From DASPKA01 sp035628335 (GTDB lineage Bacteria; Patescibacteriota; Doudnabacteria; UBA920), in the NCBI GenBank assembly GCA_035628335.1, contig DASPKA010000073.1, forward strand, positions 1 through 19,220: 19,220 bases of DNA. The letters are read 5' to 3'. A program made the position numbers and the translations under genes. Below, piece by piece: positions 1 through 5,828 of this stretch (within the stretch, counting starts at the first letter, position 1; every line of letters starts with the position of its first letter). Below the pieces are notes generated by a model. That model did no database searches. It was not told the DNA's origin and saw nothing but the letters and a program-made list of their open reading frames with translations.

Positions 1-145
1 CTTCTGTACTTTCTGTAGTTTTGACAATATGATTTCCAGGATCGTTAACTAATTGTTTCCTGCGTACGTAAAATTCCCAAAGCAGATTATCGAAAATTTT
101 GTACTTGTTTTTATCTTCAAACAAACTTTCTAATCTTCCGACCAA
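1..145 (-). CDS. Partial hypothetical protein, runs off the window edge
   Basis: An open minus-strand frame runs from about position 145 to the window edge with no stop. Its composition looks like real protein (mixed charged and aromatic residues such as KYKIFDNLLWEFYVRRKQLV). No ATG is available. A TTG at 145-143 could start it, as could the in-frame TTG at 124-122, which has GGAAG about 10 nt upstream. Stops in the same frame just upstream (near 170-180) rule out a longer N-terminus. Both other minus frames and all plus frames are interrupted. I do not recognise the family. It could also be the tail end of a decayed gene, because short coding-like scraps lie just upstream at 229-326. Confidence 0.35.
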   Translation of the reverse strand, partial: MVGRLESLFEDKNKYKIFDNLLWEFYVRRKQLVNDPGNHIVKTTESTE

Positions 146-228
146 AAAGCGCGAAAAAAGCGAAAAAGCGGGTCAAGTCTAGACATTGGACATTGCGTGC
201 CTACTGTTAGTCATGAGTAATAATTGCT

Positions 229-326
229 TTATTCAATATGGTTGGCTAAAGATTCAATCACATGGTCTACCATTTTCAACCTTAAAAATTGTCTCTAACA
301 TAAGTTTTAACTTCGTCCAGGATTTC
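229..326 (-). pseudogene. Possible decayed coding remnant downstream of tmRNA
   Basis: Two short minus-strand stretches read like protein in different frames: EILDEVKTYVRDNF-stop (326-282) and MVDHVIESLANHIE-stop (273-229). Joined by a frameshift they would make one amphipathic segment. They lie between the tmRNA terminator and the partial frame at 1-145. No intact start, SD or full-length frame is present. Chance cannot be excluded over so short a distance. The rest of 146-328 shows only an A/T-rich stretch with a GCGAAAAA-type repetition near 150-167. Confidence 0.2.
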
Positions 327-372
327 CCACCATACAAAAACACCACATATTTGCGGTGTTTTTGTATGGTGG
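327..372 (-). terminator. Intrinsic terminator of tmRNA (near-symmetric hairpin)
   Basis: A perfect 18-bp inverted repeat (327-344 with 355-372, loop of about 10) has its GC part as CACC/GGTG, flanked by A5 on one side and T5 on the other. It can therefore act in both directions. On the minus strand the left arm begins inside the encoded CCA tail of the tmRNA, so transcript end formation and tmRNA 3' processing share the same bases. Confidence 0.8.
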
Positions 373-766
373 AGATGGAGGGAGTTAAACCCTCGTCCGA
401 TTCGTTCAAGCTTTTATATTGGTCACAGGATTAGCTTGTGTAGAGGGGCTCGGGCTAAGTTGCACAAGCACATTTTAGCTCGAGTTGGTTTATTTGTTTC
501 TGGTACTACGCATAAACCAAACGCAATACCATATCCCAAGAGTTAAACTAAGCGGTTCTTGGGGCAGGGAGACCTCAAGGCTTAGGTGCTATAACTTAAT
601 TAAGCTACAGCAACAGCAGCTGGAGCAAATGCGTTGCGCAGTGCAGCAGCTACTTTGTCAAATGACTTTGCATTTGTGATTGTACAAGCTGTTTTAACGA
701 GATACCTGTACAGACTCGTCCTGTATATATAAAAGCTATCAAGAACCGTCAAAATCCGTCATCCCC
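367..766 (-). ncRNA. ssrA: tmRNA (transfer-messenger RNA)
   Basis: This is the ribosome rescue RNA that works with SmpB (gene at 4229-4660). On the minus strand the 5' end reads GGGGATGACGG...TTTTGACGG, the typical tmRNA start. The 3' end is ...CATCTCCACCA with CCA encoded. GGGGATG pairs with CATCTCC as a 7-bp acceptor stem with one G.U. The T-arm is GAGGG-TTTAACT-CCCTC. Length is about 400 nt, one-piece, not permuted. The tag reading frame ends at TAA (602-600). If resumption is at GCA (671-669) the tag is 23 residues, beginning AKSFDKVAAALRNAF and ending in PAAVAVA. If the triplet is ACA (677-675) it is two residues longer. The C-terminus is AVAVA rather than the familiar ALAA. No good -10 box lies directly upstream, so the 5' end is probably cut from a longer precursor by RNase P. 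Confidence 0.95.
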
Positions 767-1080
767 TCGCGTCAGAGTGTTCTACGACCAGCGGATAACC
801 TGCTCAAGGCAGCAGCTTCTCCGCTAGTCTCCGCACACTATTCCTTTTCCCAAATGCCCGAACAATGTGTTTTAAAATAGACTCTTCGCTTCGCTACGAA
901 TCAATTTAAAACGTTTAAATGTTTGCCTGCCATTTGGGATTTTTTAAAAATAACTTGGCCGTGTAGTATATTACCCACACGGCCAGATCGTGAAGATACT
1001 ATAGTTTTTAAGCGCATGGGAATAGTAACAATATCGATACTGTTTGGCAAAGCAACTTTATATATTATGCCATTAATGCT
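767..1080 (-). other. Structured non-coding stretch upstream of ssrA
   Basis: There is no convincing ORF in about 310 bases. Several inverted repeats are visible. AGCGGA/TCCGCT lies around 794-828 with an inner CTGC/GCAG. TCCCAAATG at 848-856 pairs with CATTTGGGA at 931-939, enclosing an ATTTAAA-cgt-TTTAAAT hairpin and a GATTC/GAGTC hairpin. A 9-bp stem TGGCCGTGT/ACACGGCCA lies at 956-985 and is followed on the minus strand by a T-rich run, so it could be a weak terminator. A possible minus-strand promoter is TTGATT, 17 nt, TCTATT near 880-905. This is likely leader or promoter DNA for ssrA or an unrecognised small RNA. Confidence 0.4.
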
Positions 1081-1123
1081 AAAAAAAGCAAGAGCGTCTG
1101 GACCTTATAAGCCAAGACGCTCT
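1081..1123 (-). terminator. Intrinsic terminator of the 1129-1518 gene
   Basis: Stem AGAGCGTCT (1091-1099) pairs with AGACGCTCT (1115-1123). On the minus strand it is followed by TGC and seven Ts (1087-1081). It lies 6 nt past the stop codon. Confidence 0.85.
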
Positions 1124-1128
1124 ATTCA

Positions 1129-1518
1129 TTACCTTGACCTTGCTCCCCGCAGTTTTCTGAAGATAGGAGGGTGGAGGGCCATAGTGACCATGCATAGCAA
1201 GGTCATGAAGGTGGGGATAGGTCCCCAGAATTGCCTCACCCACAATTTGCCCGGACTTCCCAAAGAGTAGTCCAGTATGCTGAGGACAATCAAGGCAAAG
1301 AAGGGTAAGCCGAATCGTAGAAAAATGCGTACGTCCTTTGGTCGTGGACTATGCGCTGCTATCCAGTCGCTTAGCCGAATGAAACCCGCAGACCCCATGG
1401 TAATAAGCCCGCAAACAAGCAAGCGCGGGTTTGTAATTCCCCATGTTAACGAGGCAAGTCCAATAACAAGCAAACCGTTGCAGCCTGCCAGGATACTGGC
1501 AGTGTTATATACTTTCAT
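1129..1518 (-). CDS. Small four-helix membrane protein, unknown function
   Basis: A 129-residue protein with four predicted transmembrane helices at about residues 7-27, 31-51, 66-86 and 97-116, and a short basic C-terminal tail (FRKLRGARSR). The start at 1518 (MKVYNTAS) is chosen because AAGGAG lies 7 nt upstream. An ATG eight codons earlier has no SD and would bury this one. The gene has its own extended -10 promoter and a strong terminator, so it is a single-gene unit. I do not recognise the family. Other small SD-bearing membrane proteins in the window (11431, 15023, 15551) share the same style but no obvious sequence identity. Confidence 0.8.
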   Translation of the reverse strand: MKVYNTASILAGCNGLLVIGLASLTWGITNPRLLVCGLITMGSAGFIRLSDWIAAHSPRPKDVRIFLRFGLPFFALIVLSILDYSLGSPGKLWVRQFWGPIPTFMTLLCMVTMALHPPIFRKLRGARSR

Positions 1519-1559
1519 ATGGTTTCTCCTTTTAAGTTTCACAGTTTTTAAGCGGCATT

Positions 1560-1568
1560 ACTATACCA
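1560..1568 (-). promoter_or_regulatory. Extended -10 promoter TGGTATAGT
   Basis: On the minus strand TGG precedes TATAGT (1565-1560), a typical extended -10. The -35 position (TTTTCT at 17 nt) is poor, as extended -10 promoters allow. It lies about 40 nt upstream of the 1518 start codon. Confidence 0.55.
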
Positions 1569-1654
1569 TTTTTCTTGAAATAAGAAAACTCTAACACTCA
1601 GTGTCAGGGTGTGAGAAGGTTAAGTGCGATTTTCAGTTAGTTTCTTCGCACGGC

Positions 1655-1682
1655 AATAAAAGACAGCCCAAGCAGGCTGTCT
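1655..1682 (-). terminator. Intrinsic terminator of the 1690-2091 gene
   Basis: Stem AGACAGCC/GGCTGTCT (1661-1668 with 1675-1682, loop 6) is followed on the minus strand by TTTATT. It lies 8 nt past the stop codon. Confidence 0.8.
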
Positions 1683-1689
1683 GTAATTT

Positions 1690-2091
1690 TTACTTTTTAG
1701 TCTTTTTCTTAGGAGTTTTCTTGGGCGTTTTCCGAATAGCTTTTTTTGTTGGTTTGACTTTCTTCTTAGGTGCAGCTTTTTGCTTGGCTGCTTTTACAAA
1801 TTTTTTCCACTCGCTCATTACTTCATTCTTTATAGTCTTAAAGTCTGCTTTTTCAAGTTCTTTATACTGGTCCAGAATTTGCTTTTCGATTTGCGTATAC
1901 GCAGCAGAAGAAAGCTTCTCTGCTTTTTTCGCACCTTTGATTAAGTCTTTTTTTGCATCGGATGCCATTTTAGCAATGGCAGCGCGGCGCTTTTCTGCAT
2001 CTTTACCTGTAAACAAGTATGTCCCTGCAGCAGCTGCAGCTGCAGCGAGTACCCCGGCTGAAATTTTTCCCGTAAGGTTTTTTTTGGTCAT
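1690..2091 (-). CDS. Membrane-anchored, lysine-rich small protein (YtxH-like)
   Basis: A 133-residue protein. Residues 10-27 form one Ala-rich transmembrane segment (SAGVLAAAAAAAGTYLF). Residues 30-105 are charged, helical and probably coiled coil. The last 30 residues are almost only Lys, Pro, Thr and Ala (KKTPKKTPKKKTKK). This architecture resembles YtxH/gas-vesicle-type small envelope proteins, but no diagnostic motif is present. The basic tail could bind nucleic acid or anionic lipid; that is inference. The ATG at 2091 has no SD and is preceded by a repeat-built hairpin region (2096-2160). It probably lies in one transcript with the 2170-2433 gene, also a one-helix membrane protein, and ends at its own terminator. 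Confidence 0.8.
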   Translation of the reverse strand: MTKKNLTGKISAGVLAAAAAAAGTYLFTGKDAEKRRAAIAKMASDAKKDLIKGAKKAEKLSSAAYTQIEKQILDQYKELEKADFKTIKNEVMSEWKKFVKAAKQKAAPKKKVKPTKKAIRKTPKKTPKKKTKK

Positions 2092-2095
2092 GAAT

Positions 2096-2160
2096 TAGCC
2101 ATTGGCCTTTAGCCATTGGCCTTTAGCTAAACCCTTTCAGGCTAATGGCTAAGGGCAAAT
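2096..2160 (-). repeat. 14-bp tandem repeat with inverted copy, forms hairpin before a start codon
   Basis: The unit TAGCCATTGGCCTT occurs at 2096-2109 and 2110-2123, followed by a partial third copy. An inverted, slightly diverged copy (GGCTAATGGCTAAGG) lies at about 2140-2154. On the minus strand either repeat copy can pair with the inverted copy, giving two alternative hairpins. The nearer one ends 3 nt before the ATG at 2091. Confidence 0.6.
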
Positions 2161-2169
2161 GACTTAGGG

Positions 2170-2433
2170 CTATTTTCGTCTCTTATTAATTGTTGTAAAT
2201 ATTTTTTTTAGCACGCTGAATCCAGCTCCTTTAGTTCGTACCGTCTGGCGAATGTCGTCTAGGTCTTTTCTGACTTCAGTACTTTCATCGTGGATCATTT
2301 GAGAGATCTTTCTGAAAATATGAAGAATGCGAATAATATAGACTCCCGCTATAAGCCAAACGACGCCAATTACCACTACCACAATGGTGGTAACAAAAAA
2401 GAATACGTCAGATTTTAATAGTGATTGTTCCAT
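2170..2433 (-). CDS. Single-helix small membrane protein, unknown function
   Basis: An 87-residue protein. One strongly hydrophobic helix spans about residues 9-35 (FFFVTTIVVVVIGVVWLIAG). It is followed by a charged helical stretch (EVRKDLDDIRQTVRTKG) and a basic end (TTINKRRK). The layout is like DUF948/YtxH-type envelope proteins, with the bulk of the protein cytoplasmic by the positive-inside rule. The ATG at 2433 lacks an SD. It is likely cotranscribed with the downstream 1690-2091 gene, also a one-helix protein with a charged cytoplasmic part, which suggests a functional pair. The opposite gene at 2552 is divergent, so the 118-bp gap holds two promoters. Confidence 0.75.
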   Translation of the reverse strand: MEQSLLKSDVFFFVTTIVVVVIGVVWLIAGVYIIRILHIFRKISQMIHDESTEVRKDLDDIRQTVRTKGAGFSVLKKIFTTINKRRK

Positions 2434-2551
2434 GATTTGAGTGAATGCGCTTTATCAACCGAGCAGGGCTCGGCTTGTACTCTACTTAGCATGGTACATC
2501 ATTTATTTTTTTATCGCAATAATATATCCTCACAGTATAAAGGAGATACAC

Positions 2552-3346
2552 ATGAAAAGACGAAAACAAGCACTTGATGTGACCATGATTCCTATGACAC
2601 CAGATGCGGTGGGGATTCTACTTAAAGAAGCTTTGCGTAGAGGCATGCTAGCCATACGAACGCGCAGGCTGAATTTTACAGTTACTGAGAAGGCTGGGCT
2701 TAATGGTAAAGCCGATGCTTTTACTGATGCTGACAATGCCGCGCAAGACGCGATCGTTGACCTAATCAGAAAAACCCTTCCCGGCGTTGGTGTAGTTGTG
2801 GAAGAAGTAAAGGCTGGTTCCCGTAAGCCCAAGAGAACGAAACACATTTTGATCCCCTGCACGCTTAAGGGAGCCGATGTTTGGATAACCGTGGATGGAA
2901 TGGACGGCACAGGCGCGTTCAGGCGCAAGGAATCAGGCGGGATCGCGTGTATGATTTCAATGAGCTATAATGGCGTCTATGTCGCTGGGTTCATATTAGA
3001 CGTTATTAACGGCGAGTTGGTCTACTACAGACCGGATGGCAGCAAGGTTCACTGGATTGTGCCAGATCAAGAGGACAATCCCCAGGAAGTTCGGTATGAA
3101 CCTAAGCCTCTGTCAGAGTCATACATCTACCTCAGAGACCGCCTCGACGAGTACTCGCTCATATGTCAATCCATGTTTTTCACCAGAGAGAAAGGTGGAT
3201 TGTTTAGCGGGTACAACACAGAGCGTGGTTCAATTGGCCTCACGTTTGTGAGGTTATTCCGCGGTGAAGCAGGGGCGGTACTTATGCTACCTCGGGTTGT
3301 GACTCCATGGGACGTTGGACCTTTCGTGCTCTTGCGTTACGGCTAG
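2552..3346 (+). CDS. Inositol-monophosphatase-like phosphatase, frame-broken at the C-terminus
   Basis: This is an IMPase/FBPase superfamily protein (Mg-dependent, Li-sensitive phosphatase fold). Visible metal-site motifs are FTDADNAAQ at 58-65, VVVEE at 81-85 (the usual GEE position), VDGMDGT at 114-120 (family DPIDGT), and TPWDVG at 251-256 (family WDxAA). The start at 2552 is chosen for AAGGAG 6 nt upstream; the frame extends further 5' but without an SD. After WDVGPFV the frame ends in LRYG-stop, where the family continues with an amphipathic helix and a last beta-strand. That missing part is found in the -1 frame at 3307-3510. Substrate is not predictable; members act on inositol phosphates, PAP or sugar phosphates. 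Cytoplasmic. The upstream region has weak promoter signals only. Confidence 0.75.
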   Translation: MKRRKQALDVTMIPMTPDAVGILLKEALRRGMLAIRTRRLNFTVTEKAGLNGKADAFTDADNAAQDAIVDLIRKTLPGVGVVVEEVKAGSRKPKRTKHILIPCTLKGADVWITVDGMDGTGAFRRKESGGIACMISMSYNGVYVAGFILDVINGELVYYRPDGSKVHWIVPDQEDNPQEVRYEPKPLSESYIYLRDRLDEYSLICQSMFFTREKGGLFSGYNTERGSIGLTFVRLFRGEAGAVLMLPRVVTPWDVGPFVLLRYG

Positions 3347-3510
3347 GCTTTGTCTTTCTTAAGATCGACAAAAAGCGTCAGACAGCGGAGCAATTTAATC
3401 CCGGCTTCTTTAAGGAGCCGGTGCTCTGGGACTTTGAGGTCATGGTTGTTCATAAATCCCGTGTGGGTGAGTTACAAAAGTGGCTCAAGCAAACGAGGTG
3501 GGTGAAGTAA
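3307..3510 (+). pseudogene. Frameshifted C-terminal part of the IMPase-like gene
   Basis: This frame overlaps the end of the 2552-3346 frame, offset by -1. From about 3325 it reads ALRLGFVFLKIDKK...FFKEP...FEVMVVHKSRVGELQKWL, which is what should follow the WDVGPFVL motif: a helix, then a strand, then the closing 'VVHK' helix. There is no SD for a separate start, and the ATG at 3307 lies inside the WDVG codons. Restoring the frame would give a protein of about 319 residues. No canonical X-XXY-YYZ slippery heptamer is seen at the junction, so an indel (real or from assembly) is likelier than programmed frameshifting. Confidence 0.7.
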
Positions 3511-3514
3511 ACGA

Positions 3515-3548
3515 AAAACAGTCTCGTGCTAATGCGCGAGGCTGTTTT
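3515..3548. terminator. Bidirectional terminator between convergent genes
   Basis: A 12-bp stem (AAAACAGTCTCG with CGAGGCTGTTTT, one T.G pair; 3515-3526 with 3537-3548) has A and T flanks that provide a U-run on both strands. On the minus strand the stop codon of the nuclease gene (3531-3529) lies in the loop. Confidence 0.8.
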
Positions 3549-4095
3549 CATATTTCTTAAAGAGTTTTTCTAAAATGTTTTGGTATGCTTTTCGAAGTTT
3601 TTCGTCAGTTCCATATTCTAGCACTTCGTCATTACGCTCAGTTGCAGCGGCTGTCCAGTTAAAAGACCCGGAGATAAAGCTTTTGTCGGTAACAACAACT
3701 TTTAAGTGCATTATCCCGGAGTGATTATCTTCTACAACTGGTATTCCTGCAGTTCTGAGTTCTTTAATAAGCGCTTCTTGTTCCTTTATCCTATCTATTT
3801 GTTCTTCATCGGTTACACCACGTACCTCAAGCCCGCGTATTTTTGCTGCAAGCAGGGCATCTCGAATGTTGTCTTTAGTAAACGTATAGACAGCGAAGTA
3901 AACAAATTTGTCCGCTGCTTCTATGGTTTCGATAATCTTTTGATCAGCTCGTGCTTCCTGGTTATATATCACCTCTGCTCCGACTGGCTCAGCTCGTAGT
4001 TTAGGCTCGACAACTTTTATGTACGAAAGCTGTACGCAAAACGCAGCAAGAATGCCAATGACTAATATATAAACAATATCTCGTTGAAATTTCAT
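3529..4095 (-). CDS. Membrane-anchored single-HKD phospholipase D-family nuclease
   Basis: A 188-residue protein. Residues 7-27 form an N-terminal signal anchor (IVYILVIGILAAFCVQLSY). The rest is one PLD-like domain with the HKD signature: H130-L-K132-x4-D137, then GSFNWT at 143-148 and E160. This matches Nuc/PLD6-type enzymes, which have one HKD per chain and dimerise to form the active site. They hydrolyse phosphodiester bonds in nucleic acid or phospholipid. With the anchor, the catalytic part is probably outside the membrane, which fits scavenging of extracellular DNA, a plausible lifestyle for a nucleotide-auxotrophic episymbiont (inference). There is no SD before the ATG at 4095. The gene lies downstream of smpB on the same strand across a repeat region. 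Confidence 0.85.
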   Translation of the reverse strand: MKFQRDIVYILVIGILAAFCVQLSYIKVVEPKLRAEPVGAEVIYNQEARADQKIIETIEAADKFVYFAVYTFTKDNIRDALLAAKIRGLEVRGVTDEEQIDRIKEQEALIKELRTAGIPVVEDNHSGIMHLKVVVTDKSFISGSFNWTAAATERNDEVLEYGTDEKLRKAYQNILEKLFKKYENSLAH

Positions 4096-4100
4096 TTGAG

Positions 4101-4212
4101 TAAGCAGGCGAGCAATTGATTAAGCAGGCGAGCATTCTAGCAATCTAACAGGCGAGCAAGAACAAAAGACAAATTGTTCCTTTGCTCGCTAGCTCGCCTG
4201 CTCGCCTGCTAA
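4101..4212 (-). repeat. Repeat-built hairpin region between smpB and the nuclease gene
   Basis: A short word TAAGCAGGCGAGCA occurs at 4101-4114 and 4121-4134, and as TAACAGGCGAGCA at 4146-4158. Inverted copies lie at 4183-4212, including a tandem GCTCGCCT. On the minus strand GCGAGCAA-(AG)-GAACAA pairs with TTGTTC-TTGCTCGC as a 14-bp stem with a 2-nt bulge and an 8-nt loop. The outer copies can add further stems. No coding frame is present. It could end smpB transcription or stabilise mRNA. Confidence 0.65.
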
Positions 4213-4228
4213 CTTGCTATTTTATTCA

Positions 4229-4660
4229 TCAGCTAATGTTTCTCATCTCCCTCTCAATTTCTCTCTTCTTTATATGCTCCCGCTTGTCTACTTTTTTCTT
4301 TGCTTTAGCAAGGCCAATTTTAAGCTTTACCAAACCTTTCGCAGTGGAATAGAGCTCAAGTGGAATAATAGTCAACCCTTTTTCTTTACCTAGGAATTTT
4401 TTTATCTCACTCTTATTTAACAATAATTCACGAGTTCGAGTGGGGTTGTAGTTGTCATTTGGTGCAAATTTGTACGGGCCAATGTGCATACCCAATATTC
4501 TGGCTCCATCAGCATTTACAGAAACAAACGCTCCTTGCATGCTCACATTACCGCTCTTTGCGCTCTTTACTTCGCGTCCCTCCAATACCAAGCCAGCCGT
4601 GAAAGTCTCTTCCACAGTATAGTCAAAATAGGCACGTTGGTTCTTTGCTAAAATAGCCAT
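4229..4660 (-). CDS. smpB: SsrA-binding protein SmpB
   Basis: SmpB binds tmRNA and brings it to stalled ribosomes. The 143-residue protein matches the family along its whole length: NQRAYFDYTVEETFTAGLVL with GREVKSAKSGN, MHIGPYKF, NPTRTRELLLNKSEI, GLTIIPLELY, and the basic C-terminal tail KKKVDKREHIKKREIEREMRN, which enters the mRNA channel. Length is close to the usual 150. The ATG at 4660 has no SD. An extended -10 (TGGTAAGAT) ends 6 nt before it, so the mRNA may be leaderless. Its RNA partner ssrA is on the same strand about 3.5 kb downstream. Confidence 0.97.
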   Translation of the reverse strand: MAILAKNQRAYFDYTVEETFTAGLVLEGREVKSAKSGNVSMQGAFVSVNADGARILGMHIGPYKFAPNDNYNPTRTRELLLNKSEIKKFLGKEKGLTIIPLELYSTAKGLVKLKIGLAKAKKKVDKREHIKKREIEREMRNIS

Positions 4661-4666
4661 GCCTAC

Positions 4667-4696
4667 ATCTTACCATACTAACTACTTACTATTAAA
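4667..4696 (-). promoter_or_regulatory. Putative leaderless promoter of smpB
   Basis: On the minus strand TTTAAT (4696-4691), an 18-nt spacer ending in TGG, then TAAGAT (4672-4667). Six bases separate the -10 from the ATG, placing the expected transcription start at the start codon. Confidence 0.4.
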
Positions 4697-4733
4697 TTTG
4701 TGTAATTTTATAGTAATTGCAAATATAATATAC

Positions 4734-4761
4734 AAAAAGCCGCTGCTTAGACGCAACGGCT
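4734..4761 (-). terminator. Intrinsic terminator of the 5727-4769 operon
   Basis: Stem AGCCGTTGC/GCAGCGGCT (arms 4753-4761 and 4738-4746, one wobble pair) is followed by TTTTTG on the minus strand. It lies just past the stop codon at 4769. Confidence 0.85.
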
Positions 4762-4768
4762 CATAAGT

Positions 4769-5224
4769 CTATAGTTCTTGATCTCGGCCAAATGTCTGCC
4801 GGGTGGCATCTGAAAGATCAAACACTCGGATGATAATCGCACAACTCATTTCACGCAGGGCGTTGATCTCAGCGATATTCTCCGATTTCAGCAGGTACTC
4901 CTCAGTAGCAAGGACGTCAACCACCCTTTGCTCAAGCCAAGCACTTAGCCATCTTCCATTCTCTGAGTGAGGTTCTTTCAGGGCATGGCGGACCCTGTGT
5001 CTATCCTTCGCTAAGGAAAGGGCAATTTGTTCAGCGACGGACCCATACCCTTTGACGAGATACAGGTTCGTTGTAAACTTCCTGTTCGCCTGAGTAATAA
5101 GGTACGACCCTGCAACGATCTGCGCTTTGCTGTAAAAGATAAAACCTTCGTTTCCTCGAGCTATTTGGAGAGCGGCCTGTAACGACTGCTCAGAGCTGAA
5201 TCCAAGTTCTGTGTAAGTTAGCAT
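4769..5224 (-). CDS. Hypothetical protein, second gene of a two-gene operon
   Basis: A 151-residue soluble protein of unknown family, with no signal peptide or membrane helix. It is a mixed alpha/beta sequence with a helical middle (SVAEQIALSLAKDRHRVRHALK) and a basic centre. The start at 5224 is supported by GGAGG 7 nt upstream. It follows the 5236-5727 gene after only 11 bases and ends at a strong terminator, so the two form one operon and may act together. No catalytic motif is visible. Confidence 0.75.
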   Translation of the reverse strand: MLTYTELGFSSEQSLQAALQIARGNEGFIFYSKAQIVAGSYLITQANRKFTTNLYLVKGYGSVAEQIALSLAKDRHRVRHALKEPHSENGRWLSAWLEQRVVDVLATEEYLLKSENIAEINALREMSCAIIIRVFDLSDATRQTFGRDQEL

Positions 5225-5235
5225 CTTGTTTCCTC

Positions 5236-5727
5236 CTAGATCCCCAGTTCATTTCTAAGGAAGCGGTAGATCTTGCTGATATCCTCTCCAGATACCTTAG
5301 CATATTCTTCAGAGATGATCGCCAGTTTTCCAAAGGTTGCTGAATGCATTTGTTCATGACGCAGTACTCCCTGGAGTTCAGCAACATCTCTAGCACCTGC
5401 ATATTCTAGCATCTGGGCCATCATTTCCTCTTCGTTCTTGAAGTCATGCCGTCTTGGTGTATTAACCATCCCGGCAATATGATCTCTTTCGTGGTCTTGA
5501 CGAAGAGTAATAAGTGTAAAAGGTCGCCGATGCTTAGGCGGGTCAAGTAGGTCGTCTGGGATTGTTTTATTAGCAAGCGTCGCAGCCACAGTCTCTGCGT
5601 AATACTGCCATTCCTCAACTTGGAATGGACGTAGGGCATAACCAGGTGCAATCAAAAATTTGCCTGGGTGGTCAAGACAATAGCTCATTATTGTCAGAAA
5701 ATGTGTAACAGGTCGAAAGTTATCCAT
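5236..5727 (-). CDS. Hypothetical protein with two HExxH motifs
   Basis: A 163-residue protein. The start at 5727 (MDNFRPVTHF) is chosen for AAGGAGG just upstream; the longer frame to 5790 runs into the neighbouring terminator. HERDH occurs at 79-83 and HEQMH at 124-128. The second lies in a predicted helix (VLRHEQMHSATFGKLA) followed by an acidic helix with E140/E141, the spacing and layout of a minimal gluzincin-like zinc site. Neither motif proves peptidase activity, and I do not recognise the family. No signal peptide. First gene of an operon with 4769-5224. A promoter-like TTGCCA/TATAAA pair lies just upstream, abutting the next terminator. Confidence 0.75.
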   Translation of the reverse strand: MDNFRPVTHFLTIMSYCLDHPGKFLIAPGYALRPFQVEEWQYYAETVAATLANKTIPDDLLDPPKHRRPFTLITLRQDHERDHIAGMVNTPRRHDFKNEEEMMAQMLEYAGARDVAELQGVLRHEQMHSATFGKLAIISEEYAKVSGEDISKIYRFLRNELGI

Positions 5728-5746
5728 AGTTCCTCCTTCATACGAC

Positions 5747-5773
5747 TTTATATTAAAAAACGAGAGTTGGCAA
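5747..5773 (-). promoter_or_regulatory. Promoter of the 5727-4769 operon
   Basis: On the minus strand TTGCCA (5773-5768), 15-nt spacer, TATAAA (5752-5747). The spacer is short, but both boxes match 5/6. The -35 directly follows the U-run of the preceding terminator. Confidence 0.45.
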
Positions 5774-5809
5774 TAAAAGACCCGTCCCATTCAGAACCGG
5801 GACGGGTCT
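5772..5809 (-). terminator. Strong intrinsic terminator of the 5829-6611 gene
   Basis: An 11-bp GC-rich perfect stem AGACCCGTCCC/GGGACGGGTCT (5778-5788 with 5799-5809, loop 10) is followed by TTTATT on the minus strand. Confidence 0.9.
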
Positions 5810-5828
5810 TCACACGTGTTTGTAAGGC

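Noticed and set aside
186..679. Open frames on the plus strand (186-434 and 485-679)
   Set aside because: They lie across the tmRNA and its terminator on the opposite strand, have no SD, and one is simply the complement of the tag-coding region.
1601..2098. A 165-residue plus-strand frame rich in Phe, Ala and Leu
   Set aside because: It is the reverse complement of the lysine/alanine-rich 1690-2091 gene; the Phe-rich composition is what Lys-rich coding gives on the other strand. No SD.
3318..3345. Programmed -1 frameshifting in the IMPase-like gene
   Set aside because: No X-XXY-YYZ heptamer in the zero frame and no obvious downstream stimulator; an indel is simpler.
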